Positions 32,531-40,134 of a stretch of DNA of 64,000 nucleotides are shown here, piece by piece (position 1 is the stretch's first letter; the number at the start of each line of letters is the position of its first letter). The stretch lies in assembly GCA_963752745.1 (NCBI GenBank), contig CAVWAK010000028.1:11683-75682 (forward strand), written 5' to 3'. Made by a program: the position numbers and the translations under genes. The notes beneath the pieces are model-generated. The model searched no databases and was not told the DNA's origin. It saw nothing but the letters and a program-made list of their open reading frames with translations. The stretch comes from Thiogranum sp963752745 (lineage in GTDB: Bacteria > Pseudomonadota > Gammaproteobacteria > DSM-19610).

Positions 32531-33808
32531 TTACTTGATCTTGAAATCGCCAAGTTTCCTGTTAACAGATACGTTCTTGAGTTGTACGTATTTAGGCATG
32601 CCATCCTTTCCGTAAGGAGGATAGTCCTCACCGGCTATCAATGGCTGCAGGTATTCACGGCAGCGTTTGGTGATGCCAAAGCCATCCTTGGTGATGAAGC
32701 TCATGGGCATCATTTTTTCTACATTGGCCACGCGTGACAGCTTGGCTTCGCCGATCTTCCAGCGGTAGGGTTTGTTCGAGGTGCGCACTATGGTCGGCAT
32801 CACCGAGTTCTTGCCCTTGAGCGCCAGTTCCACGGCAGATTTACCCAATGCGTAGGCCTGTTCCACGTCCGACTTGCTGGAGATGTGACGAGCTGCGCGC
32901 TGCAGGTAGTCGGCGACGGCCCAGTGGTACTTGTAGCCCAGCTTGTCACGAATCAGTCCGGCGATAACCGGTGCAACACCACCCAGCTGGGCGTGACCGA
33001 AGGCATCTTTCAGGCCCTGGTCGGCGAGGAACTTGCCGGAGCGGTCGTGAACGCCTTCAGAGACCACGATAGAGCAGTAGCCATACTGGTTGACCTTTTC
33101 CTTGACCTTTTCGAGGAACCTGGTCTGGCTGAAAGGTACTTCGGGGAACAGCACGACAATCGGCAGATCGCAGTCTTCGGTGGTGGCCATTGCGCCTGCA
33201 GCGGCAATCCAGCCGGCATGGCGCCCCATGACTTCGAGGACAAAAATCTTGGTTGAGGTGGCGCACATGGAGGCTACATCGAAGCTGGCCTCTTTTGTTG
33301 ATACCGCGATGTACTTGGCTACCGAGCCAAAGCCCGGGCAGTTATCGGTGATCGGCAGGTCGTTATCCACCGTCTTGGGAACGTGGATGGCCTGGATCGG
33401 GTAGCCCATGGTTTTCGACAGCTGGGAGACTTTCAGGCAGGTGTCAGCAGAGTCGCCGCCACCGTTATAAAAGAAATAGCCGATATTGTGTGCCGCGAAG
33501 ACTTCGATCAGGCGTTCGTATTCACGCTTGTTGGCTTCCAGGCTTTTCATCTTGTAGCGACACGAGCCAAAGGCACCCGACGGTGTATGGCGCAGCGCGG
33601 CAATCGCGCGGGCGGATTCCTTGCTGGTATCGATCAGGTCTTCGGTGAGGGCGCCAATGATGCCGTTACGGCCGGCCAGAACTTTGCCGATCTTGTCCTT
33701 GTGCTGGCGTGCGGTTTCGATCACGCCGCAGGCGCTGGCATTGATAACTGCCGTGACGCCGCCGGACTGGGCGTAAAAGGCATTCTTCTTTCCTTTGGAT
33801 TTTGCCAT
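32531..33808 (-). CDS. pfp: Pyrophosphate-dependent 6-phosphofructokinase
   Basis: A 425-residue phosphofructokinase. The N terminus (FYAQSGGVTAVINASACG) and FFYNGGGDSADTCLKVSQ (about 114-131) match PPi-dependent types rather than ATP-dependent PfkA. Other landmarks are HVPKTVDNDLP, the fructose-6-phosphate site FVLEVMGRHAGW, and SEGVHDRSGKFL. PPi use makes the step reversible and saves ATP. Its neighbours hppA and ppa also act on PPi; in Methylococcus-like bacteria pfp and hppA are known to be co-located. Confidence 0.93.
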   Translation of the reverse strand: MAKSKGKKNAFYAQSGGVTAVINASACGVIETARQHKDKIGKVLAGRNGIIGALTEDLIDTSKESARAIAALRHTPSGAFGSCRYKMKSLEANKREYERLIEVFAAHNIGYFFYNGGGDSADTCLKVSQLSKTMGYPIQAIHVPKTVDNDLPITDNCPGFGSVAKYIAVSTKEASFDVASMCATSTKIFVLEVMGRHAGWIAAAGAMATTEDCDLPIVVLFPEVPFSQTRFLEKVKEKVNQYGYCSIVVSEGVHDRSGKFLADQGLKDAFGHAQLGGVAPVIAGLIRDKLGYKYHWAVADYLQRAARHISSKSDVEQAYALGKSAVELALKGKNSVMPTIVRTSNKPYRWKIGEAKLSRVANVEKMMPMSFITKDGFGITKRCREYLQPLIAGEDYPPYGKDGMPKYVQLKNVSVNRKLGDFKIK

Positions 33809-33835
33809 CAGAATACTCCTGGTAAGCTGGTTTAT

Positions 33836-34189
33836 TTAATTCGGGTTGTCTTCTGCGCGCTCTTTGACGTGGTGATCCGCCTGCACCTGCAGAAGCGTGA
33901 CAATACACTCGGTAAGGTCGTCATAGGTTTCTGTGCCGGTGCCGTACTGCTGATGAACACGGTAGAAAAACTGGCAGCGGAAGCGGTTGTCTCCGACTTT
34001 GACTATCACAAAATGACAGCCTTCCTTCTCCCAGTACAGCGTGGGGCAGGGGACCAGTTCGGTGCGGCTTTTGTCGAGTCGCATTTCCGTTTCGGCGAAT
34101 TGTATGTCCGGGGCGCTGCCGTAGCGCTCTTCCAGGGTGGACTTCACAATCCACATATCGCTGTCTGAAAATTCGGGGATTTTGCTCAT
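33836..34189 (-). CDS. Conserved hypothetical protein upstream of pfp
   Basis: ATG 34189 (MSKIPEFSDSDMWIVKSTLEERYG) gives 117 residues. It is a soluble mixed alpha/beta protein with IQFAETEMRL, PTLYWEKEGCHFVIVKVGDNRFRCQFFYR and a helical C terminus. I recognise no domain. It lies 27 bases upstream of pfp on the same strand and may share its transcript, so a role in PPi or sugar metabolism is possible but unproven. Confidence 0.65.
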   Translation of the reverse strand: MSKIPEFSDSDMWIVKSTLEERYGSAPDIQFAETEMRLDKSRTELVPCPTLYWEKEGCHFVIVKVGDNRFRCQFFYRVHQQYGTGTETYDDLTECIVTLLQVQADHHVKERAEDNPN

Positions 34190-34438
34190 TATTCCGGCTG
34201 TCCGGTTCCTGCCGAGTTCAAAAAGGCGCCCAAGCATAGAGCAAAAAGCAATAAAATTCAGGTGCTTTGTTTGACTGGGCTTGTTGCAGGCGGTAGCTTA
34301 ATGACTGTTCTGGTATTCAGCCATGTAAAAGTTTGAATATCCCTATGAAAAAACTTTTATTGCCGAAGTTACCCTTTTGGCGCAGTATCCGGGGTATTTC
34401 TTAATAAAAATCAATGACAAAGCGAGCATAATATCAGC

Positions 34439-35662
34439 ATGAGGATCGTACTCTTAGGCGCGCCGGGTAGTGGCAAGGGCACACAGGGGCACCGGCTGGC
34501 AGCGCAATACAAGATCCCTGAAATATCGACGGGTGACCTGTTACGCGAGGCGGTGGCGGCGGGTACCCCGTTGGGACGGGCGGCCAAGGCGGTTATGGAT
34601 GCCGGCCAGCTGGTGTCGGATGAAATTGTTCTGGGGGTGATCCGCGAGCGTCTCGGTAAAGCCGATGCGCGCAAGGGTTTTATTCTCGATGGCTTCCCGC
34701 GTAATGACGCGCAGGCCGAGCAACTGGATGAGATTCTCGACCAGCTCGGGCAGCCGATTGACCTGGCGGTGGTAATACATGTCGACGTCGACATGATACT
34801 GCAGCGTTTGTTGGGGCGCCGTACCTGTGTGTCCTGCGGCACCAGCTACAATATCTTTTCAGCGCCGCCACGCATGGACGACAGCTGTGACGAATGTGGC
34901 GGCCGGTTGAAACGCAGAGCTGATGATAATGAGGAAACCATCGGCAACCGCTTGCGTATCTATGAGATGCAGACAGCGCCGGTGATCGAGCGTTACCGTG
35001 AGCAGAACCGGTTGCGCGTGGTGCAGGGTATCGGTGAAATCGAGACTGTTTTCACCGCGGTCAAAAAAGTGATCGAGGAAGCGCGCGCGAGTTTTGGTAG
35101 CGATCGGTCAGCTGCGATTCGCCAGGCGGTGGCTCGCAAGCAGACAGTGCAACAAACGCCAGGCAGATCAAAATCTGCGGCTGCCACTAAAACCGTTGCC
35201 GGTGCAGCAGCTGCGAAAAGCGCCGGCAAAGTGGCCGCTAAAAAGGCTGCTGACAGCAAGACAAAATCAGCCGGGAAGCCGGGCGCTGTAAAAAAAGCCG
35301 CTGCAAAGAAAACCGCAGCAGGCAAGAAAAAAGCGGTCGCCGGGAAGAAAGTTGCGGTGAAGAAAAAAGCGGTTACCAGGAAAAAGGCCGTGAGCAAAAA
35401 GAAGGCCGCAGTAAAGAAAAAGGTGGTAGCCAAAAAAGTCACTGTGAAGAAGAAAACCGCTGCTAAAAAGAAGGTCGCCAGCAAGAAAAAAGTTGTGAAG
35501 AAAACCGCTGCCAGGAAGCCGCCGGCGAAAAAGAAGGTGGTGAAGAAAAAACCGGTTGCCAAAAAGAAGGTGGCAAAAAAGAAATCACCTGCCAAAAGAC
35601 CGGCGAGCAAGAAGGCTGCGAAGAAGAAGCCGGCCGGGAAAAAGGGCCAGCGGCGGCGTTAG
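34439..35662 (+). CDS. adk: Adenylate kinase with a long histone H1-like C-terminal tail
   Basis: Residues 1-217 are a complete adenylate kinase: P-loop GAPGSGKGT (7-15), STGDLLREAV, LDGFPRN, and the zinc LID with Cys130, Cys133, Cys150 and Cys153 (CVSC...CDEC), a form common in Gram-positives but absent from E. coli Adk. It interconverts 2 ADP with ATP and AMP. Residues 243-407 form a low-complexity tail of Lys, Ala, Val, Pro with repeated KKK, AAKK and PAKK units ending KKGQRRR, like eukaryotic H1 or bacterial HctB/AlgP tails. No frame break is needed. The normal enzyme is about 215 residues. The tail would be strongly basic and may bind DNA or RNA; that is an inference. Confidence 0.93.
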   Translation: MRIVLLGAPGSGKGTQGHRLAAQYKIPEISTGDLLREAVAAGTPLGRAAKAVMDAGQLVSDEIVLGVIRERLGKADARKGFILDGFPRNDAQAEQLDEILDQLGQPIDLAVVIHVDVDMILQRLLGRRTCVSCGTSYNIFSAPPRMDDSCDECGGRLKRRADDNEETIGNRLRIYEMQTAPVIERYREQNRLRVVQGIGEIETVFTAVKKVIEEARASFGSDRSAAIRQAVARKQTVQQTPGRSKSAAATKTVAGAAAAKSAGKVAAKKAADSKTKSAGKPGAVKKAAAKKTAAGKKKAVAGKKVAVKKKAVTRKKAVSKKKAAVKKKVVAKKVTVKKKTAAKKKVASKKKVVKKTAARKPPAKKKVVKKKPVAKKKVAKKKSPAKRPASKKAAKKKPAGKKGQRRR

Positions 35663-35679
35663 TAGCAGAAAAACGGAAA

Positions 35680-36906
35680 CTAGTTGCTGCGCAGCGTCAC
35701 CAGGCCGGGTATCTGCCGGGCGATTGTTTCGGGGAGCTGATATTCCGACATGACCTGCTGACGATTAGCCACCGGCCAGTGGCAGCGAGCCTGTCCAAGT
35801 AGTACGTCGTACTGTCTTAGTTGTCCCCGGTCTGCAGCGCTGATCTCGCTGGCGAGCAGAAATTCCCAGTAGCGTGTGCGTGTTTCACCAAAACGCTGGC
35901 TGATGTAGGTACGATGACGATGATAACGACGCGCCCGGGTGTACAAATCCTTCTGCCAGTGGGAGCTGTAATCTTCTATTTGCAGCTGTCTGAGGTGGCT
36001 TCGCTCTATGCCGACGCAGATATCGGATAGCAACGGCACACTGTGGCGCTCGGGTAGCTGTTGCCGGTGCCACTGGTGGCTGAGGCCACCAGAATTGCTA
36101 CGTCCCCTGACCTGTAGCCAGGCGAACCCCTCTTCATGCAGCAGGTGTTCAATGTGTTGAAACAGTGCAGGGTAGGAAGATTCGGTAAATTGCTCGACAA
36201 AGCCGCTGGCCAGAATGCGGTCAAAGCGGCCCCGGCATTGATGAAAGCTGCCCAGACGGTAATGGATCTGGCTGTCCAGACCGCGCCGGCGAGCTTCGCT
36301 GTGGGCATACTGTAGCTGCTCGCGACTTGCAACCATGGCCGTGACACGCACCCCGAAATGTTCGGCCAGAAACAGCGGTAGCGCACCCCATCCGGCGTTC
36401 AAATCGAGCAGATGGTGGTGGTCGTTCAATTGCAGGCGATCGGCCAGCTGTTGGGCGGTAACGCGCTGTGCCTGCTCGGTGGTGGTGCCGGCTTCGCTAT
36501 ACCGGGCGCAGTGGTGAAACAGGGCATCACCGAGACAGGTGCGAGACAGCCACGGGCTGAAGTCCTGCCAGTGAGTCCGTGTTGAGCGTTTGCGTAACTG
36601 CGGTAGCCGGGCGCGGAGTCGACGTAGACAGGGGCGACTGTCGAGCAGGCCAGGCATGGATTGCCTGGGTACCAGTGTCGTGATCAGGTCGCTGAGGTGG
36701 ATAGAATCAATATCCCATTCACCATTGACATAACTGCGACCAAGATTCAGCTCCGGTAGTCGATTGATGGCGTGCAGGGTGTGAGGGTGATGAATATGCC
36801 AGTCGATCTGTGGCCCTTGGTGGCCCAGGCGCAGAACCTGTCCCTCCGGCTGATGGATATTCAGCCGGATATCGTTAATGCACTCCTCAAGCTTGCTCAA
36901 CTCCAT
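35680..36906 (-). CDS. Cyclopropane-fatty-acid synthase-like SAM methyltransferase
   Basis: ATG 36906 (MELSKLEECINDIRLNI) gives 408 residues. Overall layout matches Cfa: an N-terminal lipid-side domain (LGRSYVNGEWDIDSIHLSDLI) and a SAM fold with DLNAGWGALPLFLAEHFGVRV (motif I, about 192-212) and ASREQLQYAHSEARRRG. Several family residues differ, including the loss of the usual Gly-x-Gly-Trp-Gly start (LNAGWGA), so it may not make cyclopropanes. It is divergent from a small membrane protein and does not overlap an operon partner. Confidence 0.78.
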   Translation of the reverse strand: MELSKLEECINDIRLNIHQPEGQVLRLGHQGPQIDWHIHHPHTLHAINRLPELNLGRSYVNGEWDIDSIHLSDLITTLVPRQSMPGLLDSRPCLRRLRARLPQLRKRSTRTHWQDFSPWLSRTCLGDALFHHCARYSEAGTTTEQAQRVTAQQLADRLQLNDHHHLLDLNAGWGALPLFLAEHFGVRVTAMVASREQLQYAHSEARRRGLDSQIHYRLGSFHQCRGRFDRILASGFVEQFTESSYPALFQHIEHLLHEEGFAWLQVRGRSNSGGLSHQWHRQQLPERHSVPLLSDICVGIERSHLRQLQIEDYSSHWQKDLYTRARRYHRHRTYISQRFGETRTRYWEFLLASEISAADRGQLRQYDVLLGQARCHWPVANRQQVMSEYQLPETIARQIPGLVTLRSN

Positions 36907-37005
36907 TATGCTCACCTTATACTTAATACTTATAATTGCGAACAGGAATTCTGGCTTAAACAATAGACGGGCCTGGCAGGCTTGTAAAGAAAGCGTGACA
37001 ATGTG

Positions 37006-37545
37006 ATGCAAACAACCGGTGTGGCCTGGCTGCGATCCTGGCTTGAACAATTGCTGTTGCGGCGTGCGCCGCAGGATGACAGGCTGTCACACAGCGTGCT
37101 TGGCCTGGCTCTGGCAGCTTACCTGCTAATAGATCTGTTGCAGTCGCTTGCCAGTTCGGTGTTCACTGTGGGCGTTGCAATGTCGCTGGTAGACACAGTG
37201 CTGCTGATGCTGTTCGTCTGGCTGGTACTTTCTGTTGCGGGCAAAGGTGTGCGCCTGGTCCAGACATTGACTGCGCTTGCGGGGACCGGGGCGTTGCTGG
37301 GCCTGATCGGGCTACCCCTGGTTCAGCAGGCTGCGCAGGCACACAGGATTGAAGCGGGCCCGTCTTCGGCAATGGTGCTTGCATGGCTGGCGCTGCTGGC
37401 GTGGAGTATCGCCGTACAGGCGCATATTTTCCGCCACGCGTTGTCGACCCGCTATGGTATTGGCCTGTTGCTGGCTGGCGCGCACACAATTCTGGCAATC
37501 GCCATACTGGAGTCACTGTTTCCGCGGGTTATCGAAGGAAGTTAG
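37006..37545 (+). CDS. Hypothetical multi-span membrane protein
   Basis: 179 residues from ATG 37006 (a GTG lies just before it). Four hydrophobic stretches are evident at about 30-50, 55-80, 88-105 and 120-165. The pattern (LGLALAAYLLIDLLQSLASS...) is that of a small inner-membrane protein. I do not recognise a family. It ends 13 bases before mpl on the same strand, so it may be co-transcribed with cell-wall recycling genes. Confidence 0.7.
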   Translation: MQTTGVAWLRSWLEQLLLRRAPQDDRLSHSVLGLALAAYLLIDLLQSLASSVFTVGVAMSLVDTVLLMLFVWLVLSVAGKGVRLVQTLTALAGTGALLGLIGLPLVQQAAQAHRIEAGPSSAMVLAWLALLAWSIAVQAHIFRHALSTRYGIGLLLAGAHTILAIAILESLFPRVIEGS

Positions 37546-37557
37546 TTTAAAGATACG

Positions 37558-38925
37558 ATGAAAATTCACATACTGGGTATTTGCGGTACTTTCATGGGTG
37601 GGCTGGCATTGCTGGCAAGGGAGTCGGGCGTCGAGGTCGAGGGCTCCGATGCCAATGTGTATCCTCCCATGAGTACGCAGTTGGAGGCGCAGGGTATCAG
37701 TCTGAAGCAGGACTATCGTGCCGGGCACCTCGAGCCTGCGCCCGACCAGGTGGTCGTTGGCAATGCCATGAGCCGCGGTAATGAGGCGGTCGAGCACGTG
37801 CTCGACCGCGGGTTGCGTTATACGTCCGGACCGCAATGGTTATCCGAACATATACTCCAGGATCGCTGGGTGCTTGCCGTGGCCGGTACCCACGGCAAGA
37901 CGACCACGGCCAGTATGCTGGCCTGGATTCTCGAAGACGCCGGATTGAAACCAGGCTTTCTGATCGGCGGCGTTCCAAACAATTTCGGGCTGTCCGCACG
38001 GCTTGGGGAGTCACCATTCTTTGTTATCGAGGCCGACGAATATGACACGGCATTTTTTGACAAGCGCTCCAAGTTTCTGCACTACCGGCCGCGCACCCTG
38101 ATATTGAACAACCTCGAGTATGATCACGCGGATATTTTTCCGGACCTGGCGTCTATTCAGCGACAGTTTCACCACCTGTTGCGCATTGTCCCCGGCAATG
38201 GCCGTCTGCTGGTGAACGCCAATGACACCAACCTGTCCGATGTACTCGATATGGGTTGCTGGACGCCGCTGGAAACGGTGTCAGCCGCTACCTTCCCTGC
38301 GCAGTGGCAAGTGCGGCCAATAGTGGCCGATGGCAGTCACTTTGATGTTTTGCTTGACGGCGAGTCGCAGGGCGAGGTGAGCTGGTCCCAGCTCGGGGAG
38401 CACAATATGCATAATGCCCTTTCGGCCATTGCTGCAGCCCGGCATGCCGGCGTGCCGGTGGCGCAGTCGATTCAGGCTTTGTGTCGCTTCAGTGGTGTCA
38501 AACGCCGCCTGGAGATGCGCGGTGAAGTCAACGGTGTGAAGGTTTACGATGATTTCGCCCATCACCCCACCGCGATTGCCTCGACGCTCGCGGGGCTCAG
38601 TCAGCAAGGCGATGCACGCCTGCTGGCTGTACTGGAGCCACGTTCCAATACCATGCGACTGGGGATTCATCGTGAGGAACTGGCGCGTTCATTGCGCCAG
38701 GCTAATGCAGTCTGGCTGTTTCAACCCGATGACCTGTCCTGGGATCTTAACGATGTCAGTGCCGGTATGATTGTGCCTGTACATGTTTCCAGTCAACTCG
38801 ATGAGCTGGTCGACTCAATCGTCGCCGAGGCGCGCAGTGGCGATCGCCTGGTAGTGATGAGCAATGGTGGCTTCGGGGGTATTCACGAGAAGTTGTTGAC
38901 TGCATTGGCCGTCGCGCATGCATGA
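37558..38925 (+). CDS. mpl: UDP-N-acetylmuramate:L-alanyl-gamma-D-glutamyl-meso-diaminopimelate ligase Mpl
   Basis: Mpl re-attaches recycled murein tripeptide to UDP-MurNAc. 455 residues, normal. N terminus HILGICGTFMGGLALLA, ATP site VAGTHGKTTTASMLAW (about 104-119), then FVIEADEYDTAFFDKRSKFLHY, NNLEYDHADIFPD and the late YDDFAHHPTAIASTLAGL. It overlaps ubiX by eight bases. Confidence 0.97.
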   Translation: MKIHILGICGTFMGGLALLARESGVEVEGSDANVYPPMSTQLEAQGISLKQDYRAGHLEPAPDQVVVGNAMSRGNEAVEHVLDRGLRYTSGPQWLSEHILQDRWVLAVAGTHGKTTTASMLAWILEDAGLKPGFLIGGVPNNFGLSARLGESPFFVIEADEYDTAFFDKRSKFLHYRPRTLILNNLEYDHADIFPDLASIQRQFHHLLRIVPGNGRLLVNANDTNLSDVLDMGCWTPLETVSAATFPAQWQVRPIVADGSHFDVLLDGESQGEVSWSQLGEHNMHNALSAIAAARHAGVPVAQSIQALCRFSGVKRRLEMRGEVNGVKVYDDFAHHPTAIASTLAGLSQQGDARLLAVLEPRSNTMRLGIHREELARSLRQANAVWLFQPDDLSWDLNDVSAGMIVPVHVSSQLDELVDSIVAEARSGDRLVVMSNGGFGGIHEKLLTALAVAHA

Positions 38926-39529
38926 CATGAACCCGGTCGCTCTGGCTATCACCGGTGCCTCCGGTGCCGCTTATGCGCTACGCTTGCTGGAGGTTCTGCT
39001 GCAACAGGGAGAGCGCGTCGATTTGATGGTTTCCGCGCCTGGTCAGATTGTGATCAGCATGGAAACAGAACTGAAATTACCCGGGCGTCCAGCTGAAATT
39101 CAGCGTGTGCTCAGCGAAACCTGTGCGGCTGATGAAGGCCAGTTAAGGGTATTCGGCCGCGAGGAATGGACGGCGCCCGTTGCCAGTGGCTCGAGTGCCC
39201 CGCGTGCCATGGTGGTGTGTCCGTGTACTACTGGCACGCTCGCCGGTATTGCCGCCGGCACCAGCCATAATCTGATCGAGCGGGCAGCTGACGTAGCTAT
39301 CAAGGAGGGTCGTCGATTGATACTGGTGCCAAGGGAAACGCCATTCTCTGCTATTCACCTGGAAAACATGCTCAAGCTGGCACGGCTGGGCGTGGTTATC
39401 CTGCCACCCAATCCCGGCTTTTATCAGAATCCGGCGTCACTGGATGATGTGGTCGATTTTGTAGTGGCTCGTATTCTCGACCAGCTCGGTATCGAGAACG
39501 AGCTGTCACCCCGCTGGGGTTGCGACTAA
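38918..39529 (+). CDS. ubiX: Flavin prenyltransferase UbiX
   Basis: A flavoprotein that makes prenylated FMN for the UbiD decarboxylase of ubiquinone synthesis. 203 residues. Motifs: LAITGASGAAYALRLLEVLL (about 8-27), VVCPCTTGTLAGIAAG (about 99-114), and VPRETPFSAIHLENMLKLARLGVVILPP. It starts inside the mpl stop region and overlaps it by eight bases; the Lon-substrate-domain gene follows five bases later. Confidence 0.97.
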   Translation: MHDMNPVALAITGASGAAYALRLLEVLLQQGERVDLMVSAPGQIVISMETELKLPGRPAEIQRVLSETCAADEGQLRVFGREEWTAPVASGSSAPRAMVVCPCTTGTLAGIAAGTSHNLIERAADVAIKEGRRLILVPRETPFSAIHLENMLKLARLGVVILPPNPGFYQNPASLDDVVDFVVARILDQLGIENELSPRWGCD

Positions 39530-39534
39530 AAGTT

Positions 39535-40134
39535 ATGCAGGATGGTGATGAAATTCCGCTGTTCCCGCTGAGCACGGTGCTGTTTCCCGGTGGGCTGTTA
39601 CCGTTGCGAATTTTCGAGGCGCGCTATCTGGATATGATTAGCGAGTGTATGCGCGAGCAGAAAGGTTTTGGTGTTTGCGCTATTCGATCCGGCAGTGAAG
39701 TCGGGCGGGCAGCAAACTGTCACGACATCGGTACGCTCGCCACAGTACAGGATTTTGATCGCGGCGAGGATGGTCTGCTCGCGGTCGTGGTACGTGGTGA
39801 ACGACGTTTCCGGCTGGTACATCGGCGGGTTGAAAGCAGTCAGCTGCTCCGTGCCACGGTTGAGTGGCTGGATGACAGCGATGACGCAGCCTTGCCTGAA
39901 GCACACCAATCCATGGCGACATTTTTAGCGCAGTTGTTAAAGCGTGCCGGTGAACCGTTTTCACAAATGGAGACGCATTTTGAAAGCTGTAACTGGGTGG
40001 CAGGACGCCTTGCCGAGTTATTACCCTTCGCGCTGGCTGACAAACAACGCCTGCTGGAAATGGATGTCGCACTCGACCGGCTGGACGTATTGTACGGAGA
40101 ACTGCTGGCTGAAGAACTCAGTCATCACCGATAA
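39535..40134 (+). CDS. LON peptidase substrate-binding domain-containing protein
   Basis: ATG 39535 gives 199 residues; a TTG five codons upstream is possible. The sequence IPLFPLSTVLFPGGLLPLRIFEARYLDMI is the PUA-like N-terminal domain of Lon protease, present here alone. Further motifs are GVCAIRSGSEVG, GTLATVQDFDRGEDGL and VRGERRFRL. No ATPase or protease domain follows. Such solo domains may recognise substrates or act as a decoy for Lon; not settled. Confidence 0.9.
   Translation: MQDGDEIPLFPLSTVLFPGGLLPLRIFEARYLDMISECMREQKGFGVCAIRSGSEVGRAANCHDIGTLATVQDFDRGEDGLLAVVVRGERRFRLVHRRVESSQLLRATVEWLDDSDDAALPEAHQSMATFLAQLLKRAGEPFSQMETHFESCNWVAGRLAELLPFALADKQRLLEMDVALDRLDVLYGELLAEELSHHR

Noticed and set aside
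33383..34168. 261-residue frame opposite pfp and its neighbour
   Set aside because: Spans two real genes on the other strand without known domains; a shadow.
34993..35610. Phe-rich frame opposite the Lys-rich tail of adk
   Set aside because: It is the reverse complement of AAG/AAA repeats (TTT/CTT), a composition artefact.
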